Shown piece by piece: positions 19,453 through 27,199 of a DNA stretch of 64,000 bases (its first letter is position 1; every line of letters starts with the position of its first letter). Made by a program: the position numbers and the translations under genes. Below the pieces are notes generated by a model. That model saw only the letters and a list, made by a program, of their open reading frames with translations. It was not told where the DNA came from and did no database searches. This DNA comes from Salsipaludibacter sp963812245 (GTDB taxonomy: Bacteria > Actinomycetota > Nitriliruptoria > Nitriliruptorales > Nitriliruptoraceae). The stretch spans positions 62,001 through 126,000 of the forward strand of contig CAWEUK010000004.1 of assembly GCA_963812245.1 (NCBI GenBank), written 5' to 3'.

Positions 19453-20871
19453 TCACGTCGACAGGGGCAGGCCCAGGTGGAACACGGCGCCGCCGCCTTC
19501 CGCGGCATCGCTGACACCGACGGTGCCGCCGTGGCGGGCGGCACTCTGGGCGACGATCGCCAACCCCAGGCCGGACCCGGGTTGGCTGCGAGCCTCGGGG
19601 GCACGGTGGAAGCGATCGAAGATCCGGTCGCGCTGGTCGTTGGGCACCCCGGGACCGTGGTCACGAACGCTCACCGTGGCCCGTCCGTCGTCGGTGTCCA
19701 GCCCCACCTCGATGGTGCCTTCGCCGTACTTGATGGCGTTGTCGACCAGGTTGCGCACCGCCCGAGCCAGGCTGTCGTGGTCACCCATCACGGTGGCGGT
19801 GGCTGCCGTGGTCTCGACCAGGCTGCGACCGGGCGGCACGAACGGCCGCATGCTCGCGGCCACCTCGGCGACCAGTGCCGCGAGGTCGACCGGCGCCGTG
19901 GTGACGTCGGCACGGGCGTCGCGCGTGAGCGCCACCAGCGAATCGACGAGCCCCCCGAACTCCTCGAGTTGGGCGGACACGTCCCGCAGCAGGTCACGCC
20001 GGTCGTCGACACCCAGCTGCTCCCACGACTCCAGCACGTCGATGTTCGTGCGCAGACTGGTCAGGGGCGTGCGCAACTCGTGGGATGCGTCGGACACCAA
20101 CTGGGTCTGGGATCGTTGGGTGCGTTCCAGGGCGGCCAGCATCCGGTTGAAGGTGATCGCCAGTCGCGCCAGTTCGTCGTCGCCGGCCACGTCGATGCGC
20201 CGACCCAGGTCGCCCGTGGCCCGCACCTCCTCGGCCACGGTCGTCAGTTCGGCAACCGGCCGGGTGGCGCGCCGGCCCAGCCACCAGCCAGCGCCGGCCG
20301 CCAGCAGCGTGCCGATCAGGCCGCCGAAGACCAGCAGTCGCCGAAGTCGCGCCAACGTGGCCAGTTGCTGGGTCTCGGGGACCGCGACCTGGACGGCCCC
20401 GACCGGCTGACGTCCCACCTGCACCGGGATCGTGACCACTCGCAACGGGATCTCGCCCTCGTCGGTGGCGATGGTCGTCGACTCGTGGACCCGAGGTCCG
20501 GGATCACCGATCGCCAGTTGCAGTGCTGGGGCCGAGACCGGCAACTCCGGGGCGTCGCCGGTGGTCCGCACCACCTCACCCTGGCGGTTGAGCAGTTGGA
20601 CGAGGCCGCCGGCACCGCCGAACTGGTCCTGGCGCGGGCCGCCACGCATGTCGCCCTGCACCACGTCCTGGGCGATCTGGTCCAGTTCGGTGTCGAGTTG
20701 GGCGCGCAGCGTGCGAGCGGTCGTCAGGAACAGCAGTGTCGAGGTCAGGATGACGGCCATGGCGACCGCCAGTCCCGCCGCCAGTCCGACCCGCGTCGAC
20801 AGCGCCATGCCCCGTGGCCGAGTGGCCACGGGGTCCGGGTGGGTGTGGCCAGCCGATGGCGTCGAGGTCAT
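19453..20871 (-). CDS. two-component sensor histidine kinase
   Basis: A 472-residue membrane kinase of the HAMP/HisKA class. It has a first transmembrane helix near residue 30-50 (VGLAAGLAVAMAVILTSTLL), an extracytoplasmic sensor of about 120 residues, and a second helix (LLVFGGLIGTLLAAGAGWWL). HAMP follows, then the phosphoacceptor box SDASHELRTPLTSL, N-box NLVDNAIKYG, G1 DHGPGVP and G2 GSGLGLAIV. It resembles MprB/TcrY-type actinobacterial kinases; the signal is unknown. ATG 20871 overlaps the regulator stop (ATGA), so the pair is co-translated. Confidence 0.88.
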   Translation of the reverse strand: MTSTPSAGHTHPDPVATRPRGMALSTRVGLAAGLAVAMAVILTSTLLFLTTARTLRAQLDTELDQIAQDVVQGDMRGGPRQDQFGGAGGLVQLLNRQGEVVRTTGDAPELPVSAPALQLAIGDPGPRVHESTTIATDEGEIPLRVVTIPVQVGRQPVGAVQVAVPETQQLATLARLRRLLVFGGLIGTLLAAGAGWWLGRRATRPVAELTTVAEEVRATGDLGRRIDVAGDDELARLAITFNRMLAALERTQRSQTQLVSDASHELRTPLTSLRTNIDVLESWEQLGVDDRRDLLRDVSAQLEEFGGLVDSLVALTRDARADVTTAPVDLAALVAEVAASMRPFVPPGRSLVETTAATATVMGDHDSLARAVRNLVDNAIKYGEGTIEVGLDTDDGRATVSVRDHGPGVPNDQRDRIFDRFHRAPEARSQPGSGLGLAIVAQSAARHGGTVGVSDAAEGGGAVFHLGLPLST

Positions 20872-21575
20872 GGTTCGTCCAGGCGATAGCCGAAGCCACG
20901 GACGGTCTGGATGAGTCGTGGTTCGTCGTCGGCCTCCAGCTTGCGCCGCAGGTAGCCGACGTACACCTCGACGTTGTTCGAGGTCTGCAGGTCGGTGCCC
21001 CACACCATCTCGCCGAGGACCTCGCGTGTCAGCACCCGCCCGGGGTTGTCGAGGAAGGCGGCCAGCAGGTCGAACTCGGTCCGGGTGAGGTCGAGATCGC
21101 GTCCGCCCCGCGTGGCCCGGGCGGCGTCGTGGTCGACTTCGACGTCCAGGAACGTCTGGCGATCGGGACCGGCGTCGTCGTTGCTGCCCGGTCCGCCACT
21201 GCGTCGAAGCAGTGCCCGCAACCGGGCCAGCAACTCGTCCAGCGCGAATGGCTTGGGCAGGTAGTCATCGGCACCGGCATCCAGACCGGCGACGCGGTCG
21301 GGCACGTCGTCGCGGGCCGTCACCATCAGGATCGGGATGTCGTGACCGTCCTGGCGCAGTCGCCGGGCCACGCCGGTGCCCTCGATCCCGGGCATCATGA
21401 CGTCCAGCACGATGGCGTCGACGTCACCTCGATCCACCGCGGCCAGTGCCTCCAGCCCATCCGCGGCCAGCGACACGCGATAGTCGTGCAGGCGCAGGGC
21501 CCGCGACAGGGCTTCCCGCACGGCGCGCTCGTCGTCCACCACCAGGACATGGGTGGCAGCGGTGACGTCGGACAT
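20868..21575 (-). CDS. OmpR/MprA-family response regulator
   Basis: A 235-residue regulator with an N-terminal receiver (VLVVDDERAV; phosphoacceptor Asp in IVLDVMMPG; TARDD; PKPF with the conserved Lys) and a C-terminal winged-helix DNA-binding domain (LTRTEFDLLAAFLDNPGRVL through VEVYVGYLRRKL and TVRGFGYRL). I chose ATG 21575 because AAGG sits about six bases before it; ATG 21581 abuts the ribosome site. Tandem 11-bp repeats upstream (21637-21659) look like its own binding site. Cognate kinase follows. Confidence 0.9.
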   Translation of the reverse strand: MSDVTAATHVLVVDDERAVREALSRALRLHDYRVSLAADGLEALAAVDRGDVDAIVLDVMMPGIEGTGVARRLRQDGHDIPILMVTARDDVPDRVAGLDAGADDYLPKPFALDELLARLRALLRRSGGPGSNDDAGPDRQTFLDVEVDHDAARATRGGRDLDLTRTEFDLLAAFLDNPGRVLTREVLGEMVWGTDLQTSNNVEVYVGYLRRKLEADDEPRLIQTVRGFGYRLDEP

Positions 21576-21636
21576 GGCCATCCTTCTTCGCGTGGACGTG
21601 CGGCGCGCTTGCCGGCTGACGGCCATGGTGCCACGA

Positions 21637-21659
21637 TCGGCTGAACGTTGGCTGAGGGA
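21637..21659. promoter_or_regulatory. predicted binding site of the OmpR-family regulator
   Basis: GGCTGA occurs at 21639-21644 and 21650-21655, exactly 11 bases apart, inside TCGGCTGAACG / TTGGCTGAGGG; a third GGCTGA lies at 21613-21618. OmpR-family regulators usually bind such one-turn direct repeats. The site sits between the regulator gene and the divergent aldolase gene, so it could serve either. Confidence 0.45.
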
Positions 21660-21740
21660 TCATGCGTCGGGCCACTGTCACCGACGGCACGTGCCTATCA
21701 TCGTCGACACGCCCCGCGCCCCAACCAGACAGGCACGCCG

Positions 21741-22775
21741 ATGCCCATCGCCTCACCAGAGACCTACCGCGCCATGCTCGCAGCCGCCAAGGCCGGCAAG
21801 CACGCGCTGCCCGCCATCAACGTCACCTCGACCTCCAGCCTCAATGCTGCGCTGATGGGGTTCGCCGAGGCCGAGTCCGACGGCATCATCCAGGTGTCCA
21901 CCGGTGGCGCCGAGTTCTTCTCCGGGATGGCCGTCAAGCAGATGCCGATCGGAGCCCAGGCGATGGCCGAGGCCGCCTACGTGTTGGCCCAGGCCCACGA
22001 CGTCAACATCGCCCTGCACACCGACCACTGCCAGCCCGAGCGCGTCGACACGTTCATCCGACCGCTCCTGGCGGTGTCGCGTGAGCGCAAGGCGGCGGGA
22101 CTGCCGCCGTTGTTCCAGAGCCACATGCTCGACGCGTCCTCGATCCCGCTCGAGGAGAACCTCGCCCTGGCCAGTGACCTGCTCGACGAGTGCCACGACG
22201 TCGACGCGGTGCTGGAGGTCGAGATCGGCATCGTCGGTGGGGTCGAGGACACCGAGGACAACGAGGGCGTCGACAAGGACAAGCTGTACACCAGCCCGGC
22301 CGACATGGTGCGCACCTCCGAGGTGCTGGGCCAGTTCGACCGCGGGACCTACATGCTGGCGGCCGTGTTCGGCAACGTCCATGGGGTCTACAAGCCGGGT
22401 TCGGTCGAACTGCGCCCCACGATCCTGCGCGACGGCCAGGAAGCGGTCGCAGCCGAGTACGGCGATGACGCACGCCACCTGCTGGTGTTCCACGGTGGCT
22501 CCGGGTCCTCGCTCGAGGAGATCCGCGAGACGCTGGAATACGGCGTCATCAAGATGAACATCGACACCGACTGCCAGTACGCCTACACCCGACCGGTCGC
22601 CGGCCACATGATGGCGAACTACGACGGCGTGTTGAAGGTGGACGGCGAGGTCGGCGACAAGTCGGTCTACGACCCACGGGTGTGGTCGCGCAAGGCCGAG
22701 CGGTCGATGGCTGACCGGGTCATCGAGGCCTGCGAGATGCTGCGTTCGACCGGCACCACGCTCGGTCGCCAGTGA
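21741..22775 (+). CDS. fbaA: class II fructose-bisphosphate aldolase
   Basis: Glycolytic zinc aldolase that interconverts fructose 1,6-bisphosphate with dihydroxyacetone phosphate and glyceraldehyde 3-phosphate. It has 344 residues, normal for the FbaA-type class IIa enzyme. Zinc ligands are visible in HTDHCQ, GNVHGVYKPG and FHGGSGSS, and the phosphate-binding segment is in NIDTDCQYA. MPIASPETYRAML is the typical start; a longer open frame upstream has no support. It is transcribed divergently from the two-component system and followed 19 bases later by the methyltransferase gene. Confidence 0.95.
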   Translation: MPIASPETYRAMLAAAKAGKHALPAINVTSTSSLNAALMGFAEAESDGIIQVSTGGAEFFSGMAVKQMPIGAQAMAEAAYVLAQAHDVNIALHTDHCQPERVDTFIRPLLAVSRERKAAGLPPLFQSHMLDASSIPLEENLALASDLLDECHDVDAVLEVEIGIVGGVEDTEDNEGVDKDKLYTSPADMVRTSEVLGQFDRGTYMLAAVFGNVHGVYKPGSVELRPTILRDGQEAVAAEYGDDARHLLVFHGGSGSSLEEIRETLEYGVIKMNIDTDCQYAYTRPVAGHMMANYDGVLKVDGEVGDKSVYDPRVWSRKAERSMADRVIEACEMLRSTGTTLGRQ

Positions 22776-22794
22776 CCCGCACCCCGCCTGGCCC

Positions 22795-23706
22795 ATGACC
22801 ACTGCCCACCTCGCCGCCCGTGGCTTCGAGGCACAGCTGGACGAGGAACTCGGACGGGCCGGGGCCACGGTGGTCGCCACGCACGGACGCCTGCGGATCA
22901 CGCAGGGACGGCCGGTGCACGCGGCCTGGGCGGCCAACACGTGGTGGGACGCCGAGCACATCCCGGTCCGGTCGATCGGTCACGCTGCCCGGGAACTGCG
23001 TGACCGGCAGCGCAACTGGGCGCTGTACGCGCCGACGCTGCGGGGCCGGGCCGAGCTGGTGCAGGACAAGCTCCCACATGTGACGGCTCGGCCGCTGGAA
23101 CTTGGCCAGGTCGCCCCGGACGCACCGTTGGGATCGTGGACCCTGCTCGAGCGGGACCTGGTCCTGGCATCGGCCGACTGCTCCAACCCCTTCCCCAACG
23201 GCGAGCCCGCGTTCGTGGAGGATCGTGACGGCCCACCCAGCCGCGCCTACCTCAAGCTGTGGGAGACGTTCGCGCGGCTGCGTCGCCAACCGGGACCCGG
23301 CGACCGTTGCCTGGACCTGGGGGCTGCACCCGGGGGTTGGACGTGGCTGCTGGCCCGGACCGGCGCCGACGTGCTGGCCGTCGACCGGGCCCCGCTGGCG
23401 CCGCGGGTCGATGCCCTTCCGAACGTGCGGTTCCAGGTCGGGTCGGCGTTCGCCCTCGACCCGCACGACGTCGCGCCGGTCGACTGGTGGTGCAGCGACA
23501 TCATCGCCTACCCCGACCGACTGCTGGACCTGGCGACCGCCTGGCTGCAGTCGGGGCGTGTGCGCAACCTGGTCTGCACGATCAAGTTCCAGGGCGCCAC
23601 CGACCACGCTGCCGCGGCCGGTTTCGCCGCGCTTCCCAACGCCCGTGTGTTCCACCTCGACCAGAACAAGCACGAACTCACCTGTGTCGTGCTCGACGCC
23701 GGCTGA
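22795..23706 (+). CDS. RlmM/FtsJ-like 2'-O-ribose RNA methyltransferase
   Basis: A 303-residue SAM-dependent methyltransferase. The catalytic Lys-Asp-Lys-Glu tetrad of the FtsJ/RlmM class can be followed: YLKLWE, CSDIIAYPDR, CTIKFQG and NKHELT. The SAM-binding motif is LDLGAAPGGWTWLL. E. coli RlmM modifies C2498 of 23S rRNA and carries a longer N-terminal THUMP region; here about 150 N-terminal residues replace it. The target is therefore probably rRNA, but a different nucleotide is possible. It starts 19 bases after fbaA. Confidence 0.75.
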   Translation: MTTAHLAARGFEAQLDEELGRAGATVVATHGRLRITQGRPVHAAWAANTWWDAEHIPVRSIGHAARELRDRQRNWALYAPTLRGRAELVQDKLPHVTARPLELGQVAPDAPLGSWTLLERDLVLASADCSNPFPNGEPAFVEDRDGPPSRAYLKLWETFARLRRQPGPGDRCLDLGAAPGGWTWLLARTGADVLAVDRAPLAPRVDALPNVRFQVGSAFALDPHDVAPVDWWCSDIIAYPDRLLDLATAWLQSGRVRNLVCTIKFQGATDHAAAAGFAALPNARVFHLDQNKHELTCVVLDAG

Positions 23707-23778
23707 CTTCTCCTGGCGGCGAGACTGTCACCGGGCAACCCGCGATCTCGCAGCAGGTCCTGGTCCAGCCTCCGTGGC

Positions 23779-24291
23779 TCACAAGAGGTCCTCGTAGGGT
23801 TCCAGCGCGGGCTCACTCATCGTGAGCAGATCGTTGAGGAAGAACATGCTGTCGGTTTCGAACATCATTTCGGTGAATTCCGCGTAGGCTCCGGGTTCGC
23901 CCTGCCCGCTGTCACACAGGTCGACCCAGTAGGCCTCGTCCTGCAACTGGGACAACACCTCCGATGACAGGCCCCATGGGTTGCCGGTGGCAACGGCAGC
24001 GTCGTCTCCCACCGCCGCCGCCTCCGGATTGAGGATCAGGGTGCGTGCGGCCGAGGCGAACAGTGCATTCCTGAAGTCCCTGGCCCAGTCGCTGGTCTCG
24101 GGTTCCAGGCTGTCGGCTCTGGCCGCGATGTCGGGACAGGCCAGGGCCGGCAGGGAGTCCTGCGTGTCGATGGGTTGCGGGAACTCCTCGGGCATGGGAA
24201 ACGGCACGGATCCGGGCCCGCACCCAGCCACGCCGGCCAGGAGCATGGCAAGGCAGCGGGCGACCCACGACCTTCGGGACGGCTTGCGCAT
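23779..24291 (-). CDS. putative lipoprotein, partner of the 668-residue protein
   Basis: A 170-residue protein with a lipoprotein signal: Arg/Lys-rich start MRKPSRRSW, hydrophobic core and lipobox LAGVAGC. The mature part is acidic and helical (ARDFRNALFASAARTL, YAEFTEMMFETDSMFF), with two further Cys residues (ALACPDI and VDLCDSG). I do not recognise a family. An alternative GTG at 24354 overlaps the stop of the upstream gene (GTGA) but would give a long tail before the signal peptide. Placement after the WXG-like pair suggests a surface partner or an immunity protein; this is inference. Confidence 0.6.
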   Translation of the reverse strand: MRKPSRRSWVARCLAMLLAGVAGCGPGSVPFPMPEEFPQPIDTQDSLPALACPDIAARADSLEPETSDWARDFRNALFASAARTLILNPEAAAVGDDAAVATGNPWGLSSEVLSQLQDEAYWVDLCDSGQGEPGAYAEFTEMMFETDSMFFLNDLLTMSEPALEPYEDLL

Positions 24292-24350
24292 GGTCTTGGA
24301 CGTGTGCACGGCGGTGATCCTTGTTGGGACGGCCTTGGGTGGGCCGAAGT

Positions 24351-26357
24351 TCACTCTCCCTCGTTCGCCCAGCGCAACTCGCCGGTCAGGTCTGCGACCG
24401 CGTCGCCGAACAGGGGGTTGTCCTGGGTGATCTCGGTGATGGTGGCGATCGCCTGGTTCCTGGTGGCGTCGTCGGACGACCGTAGGTCCTCCCAGATCTC
24501 GTCGCCCCGGAGCAGGTCGATGCTGTCCTGGGGCAGGTTGTAGGCGGTCCGAGCACCATCAGGATCGTGGAACTGGTCCAGCACGTCCGGGTTCGCAAGC
24601 AGGACCTGGATGGCCGTCTGGCTGGCCTGCTGTCGTTCCCCCACGGCATGCGCTGCGGCGTCGAACTCGGGGATCGGGATGGTTGCGGCCAGTTCGGACA
24701 TGCCCCATCCTGCTGCGGCACCGGCCACTGCTGAGGCGCCACCGGTCAGGGGACTGGCCGCAATGCCCAGGGAGGTGAGGGCACCTCCGGTGGACTTGCC
24801 CACGCCGACCCAGAAACTGGCACGTTCGGCGGCGTCGTCGGTGTCGGCGTGCAACGCGTCGGTGAACACGTCCGAGAGTTGGTCGACCTTGAGCGTCTGA
24901 CCGCCCAGCTCCTGGAGACCCGGGGACGCGGGGTCGTCGCGGAACTCGTTCACCGCCTCGGTCCAGGTGACAGCCGTGTAGGTGCCCAGCTGGGTGGCCA
25001 CCACCTGTTGCGCGTCGGTCGAGTCGAACAGTTGGTCGTAGAACATGACGAGATCAGCGCGGCTGACGGTGCCGAAGGCGCCCACGCCCGCCCCTTGGCT
25101 CTCGGCGATGATGGCGAGGTCATTGTTGAACATGCCACCGACATGTGCCAGGGCGACACGACTGGGATCAGTCATGTCGTCCTCGTTGTTGAACAACCCG
25201 TTGTCGGTGGTCTCGTGGTGGTCGATGAGCCAGGCGAAGGCGTCCTCGGTCTCGGCACAGGCCTGCTGGAAGGCCAGAGATCCCTCGCCCTGTTGGTCGC
25301 CCGCGTCGAACAGGGACCCCGGGTAGTCGCGCAGCCCGACCGTCAGCGCGTCACCCGCGAAGGCGTGGTCGACGTTGTAGACCATGTCGCGCAGCCGTTC
25401 GCGGCCCTCGTCGCTGGTCGCGGTCAGGAAGTCGTGGGCGACCTCGGGGTTGTCGGCCAACAAGCCAGCGGCTGCGGCCCGCCAGGTGGTGGGCAGCATG
25501 TCCCAGTTGGCCATGCCGTCGCCCTGGCCCAAGGTGTCGACGAACGACGGCGGCCACGTGGCGGCCACCATCGGCCAGTCGTCCTGTCCCCACAGGCGCT
25601 CGACGGCGATCGTCGTCGCGTCGTTGTCCCACGGTGTCAACCGGGCGTTCATGAACAGCACGCTGCCGGGCATCTCGCCGACGAAGTCACGCAGTTCGGA
25701 TGCCGAGAGCCGGTTGGCGGTGGTCGCCACGTATGCCGACACCTGCGTGATCGGGCCCAGCCAGCTGTCGCCACCGTTGGACTCGGCGAACGCGGCCGCA
25801 TCGGAGAGGGCCGTGAGGCCCCGTGCACCCAGGGTCATGACGAATGCCCCCTGGGCGGAGGGGTCGTCGCCGATGCCGTCGGCCTCCATCTCGGCGAGCA
25901 GGCGCGCCACCTCCGCGCGCTTGTCCTCACTGTTGCCATCGTCGTCAGCGAGCACGTCGTTGATGTCGTTGGCGTACTGCACGGCCTGGATGTCCTCGGC
26001 CTGCTCGACCAGGTCCTCGCCATCGCCAAGGACGGACCAGGCAGCGCGCAGGGCCACGAACGTCGCATGGTCGAGTCGGAAGGTCACGGTGCCGTTGTCG
26101 CGGTACGCGTTGTCGAGCGAATCGACGGCTTCCGCGAACTGTTCGGCCACCAGGTTGTGCTGTTCGACGTCTTCGACCTCGGCCGCGACACTGGTGCTGG
26201 CGTTGGTGATCCCACCCCCACCGAAGTCGTTGGGCGACGCCGACAGGTACGCCGAGATCGCGCTGTCGTAGGCGTCCGTGTCGACGCGCAACACCTTTGG
26301 TCGCACCCAGTCGGCATAGTCCATCAGCGCGCCGGGACTCACGATGATCGTGCCCAC
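24351..26357 (-). CDS. 668-residue WXG-associated protein, possible type VII secretion substrate
   Basis: A large, acidic, mostly helical protein without signal peptide. The N-terminal 120 residues (IIVSPGALMDYADWVRPK onward) look like an LXG/WXG-type helical targeting domain. The centre contains Trp- and Asp-rich segments (WGQDDWPMVAATWPPSF, NVDHAFAGDALTVGL). Near residues 520-560 there is a small-residue hydrophobic stretch (GIAASPLTGGASAVAGAAAG) that could insert into a membrane, a layout seen in some contact-dependent toxins. I cannot name the family; DUF6571-like proteins are one possibility. GTG 26357 lies 29 bases after the small WXG-like gene. Confidence 0.55.
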   Translation of the reverse strand: MGTIIVSPGALMDYADWVRPKVLRVDTDAYDSAISAYLSASPNDFGGGGITNASTSVAAEVEDVEQHNLVAEQFAEAVDSLDNAYRDNGTVTFRLDHATFVALRAAWSVLGDGEDLVEQAEDIQAVQYANDINDVLADDDGNSEDKRAEVARLLAEMEADGIGDDPSAQGAFVMTLGARGLTALSDAAAFAESNGGDSWLGPITQVSAYVATTANRLSASELRDFVGEMPGSVLFMNARLTPWDNDATTIAVERLWGQDDWPMVAATWPPSFVDTLGQGDGMANWDMLPTTWRAAAAGLLADNPEVAHDFLTATSDEGRERLRDMVYNVDHAFAGDALTVGLRDYPGSLFDAGDQQGEGSLAFQQACAETEDAFAWLIDHHETTDNGLFNNEDDMTDPSRVALAHVGGMFNNDLAIIAESQGAGVGAFGTVSRADLVMFYDQLFDSTDAQQVVATQLGTYTAVTWTEAVNEFRDDPASPGLQELGGQTLKVDQLSDVFTDALHADTDDAAERASFWVGVGKSTGGALTSLGIAASPLTGGASAVAGAAAGWGMSELAATIPIPEFDAAAHAVGERQQASQTAIQVLLANPDVLDQFHDPDGARTAYNLPQDSIDLLRGDEIWEDLRSSDDATRNQAIATITEITQDNPLFGDAVADLTGELRWANEGE

Positions 26358-26386
26358 GGTTCACGTGCTCCAGTCGGCGTTTCGGC

Positions 26387-26785
26387 CTATCGGGTGTTGG
26401 TCTGGCTGCGCGGGACCGGTGCCTCCCAGTTGGCCCAGGCTGCATGTGACCTGCCCCACCAGTACCTGGCGACGTCACGGTCGCGGATCGACTGCCTGGC
26501 GGCGGCGATGTGGTCGACCAGGTCGCTTGCCTGGGCTTCGAGCGTGGTGACACGCGACTCGATGCGTCCCTGCAGGTCGTCACCTGCCCCGGTGAACCAC
26601 GTGGAGAACTCGCCTTCGAACGACCCGGCGTTCAGGTCCGCGATGCCATTGCCGACCGCGCTGCCGAGGTCCTCCAGTTGCTCCACCAGTGCGTTGATCG
26701 CGTCGAGCGCGGCCTGTGCCCGGGCAAAGGGAAAGTCGAGGCGCTCCGGTTCGGGCCCGGGCCATGGTGGACGTTCGTCGGACAT
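26387..26785 (-). CDS. small WXG-like helical protein
   Basis: A 132-residue protein predicted as a helical hairpin: helix 1 RAQAALDAINALVEQLEDLG, a turn with FSTWFTGAGDDLQ in place of a strict W-x-G, and helix 2 with IESRVTTLEAQASDLVDHIA. The tail is Trp-rich (YWWGRSHAAWANWEA). Proteins of this kind form heterodimers with larger secreted partners in type VII secretion. It is the first gene of the three-gene set ending with the lipoprotein. A secretion ATPase of the right class lies 16 kb away. Confidence 0.6.
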   Translation of the reverse strand: MSDERPPWPGPEPERLDFPFARAQAALDAINALVEQLEDLGSAVGNGIADLNAGSFEGEFSTWFTGAGDDLQGRIESRVTTLEAQASDLVDHIAAARQSIRDRDVARYWWGRSHAAWANWEAPVPRSQTNTR

Positions 26786-26845
26786 GCTGTGCGCCTTGGG
26801 GTGTCGTCAGGAAGCATATCGGTGCGTGACGCGGTCCGCATCCTT

Positions 26846-27199
26846 TCAATGACATTCGCACGGTTTCATGGTGCATCGCGGACAGCCATCCCGATAGCGC
26901 GTCATGGCATCGGCCACGTCGACACCGGTCAGATCGGCGAGCGTGAGCACCCACGCCACGACGTCGGAGAACTCCTCGACCCGTTCGGCGTGGCCCTGGC
27001 GGCGGATGGCCCGGGACAGTTCTCCCAACTCCTCGACCAACCACCCCAGTGCGGCATCCACCCCGCGGGCTCGGTCGCGTCCGCCGTAGGTTGCGCGGAT
27101 CGTCGCCTGGAGTTCGCGCAGGCCCAGGTCGGCACCGCGGTCGGTCAGGTCCACCTCCGGTGCTGCCGGCGTCGCGCCCTCCGGTCGGATCGACGTCAC
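26846..27199 (-). CDS. MazG-like nucleotide pyrophosphohydrolase
   Basis: A 117-residue single-domain MazG-type enzyme that would hydrolyse nucleoside triphosphates to monophosphates and pyrophosphate. The metal-binding helix pair is clear: GWLVEELGELSRAIRR and EEFSDVVAWVLTLAD. The C-terminus CPRCTMKPCEC has four Cys residues and may bind a metal; similar tails occur in actinobacterial and archaeal relatives. GTG 27199 overlaps the glyA stop (GTGA), so expression follows glyA. A longer open frame upstream is a shadow of glyA. Confidence 0.75.
   Translation of the reverse strand: MTSIRPEGATPAAPEVDLTDRGADLGLRELQATIRATYGGRDRARGVDAALGWLVEELGELSRAIRRQGHAERVEEFSDVVAWVLTLADLTGVDVADAMTRYRDGCPRCTMKPCECH

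Noticed and set aside
25384..26852. Long plus-strand frames over the 668-residue gene and its WXG-like partner
   Set aside because: The minus-strand frames give coherent helical proteins with ribosome sites and operon spacing; the plus-strand ones are Arg/Val-rich shadows.
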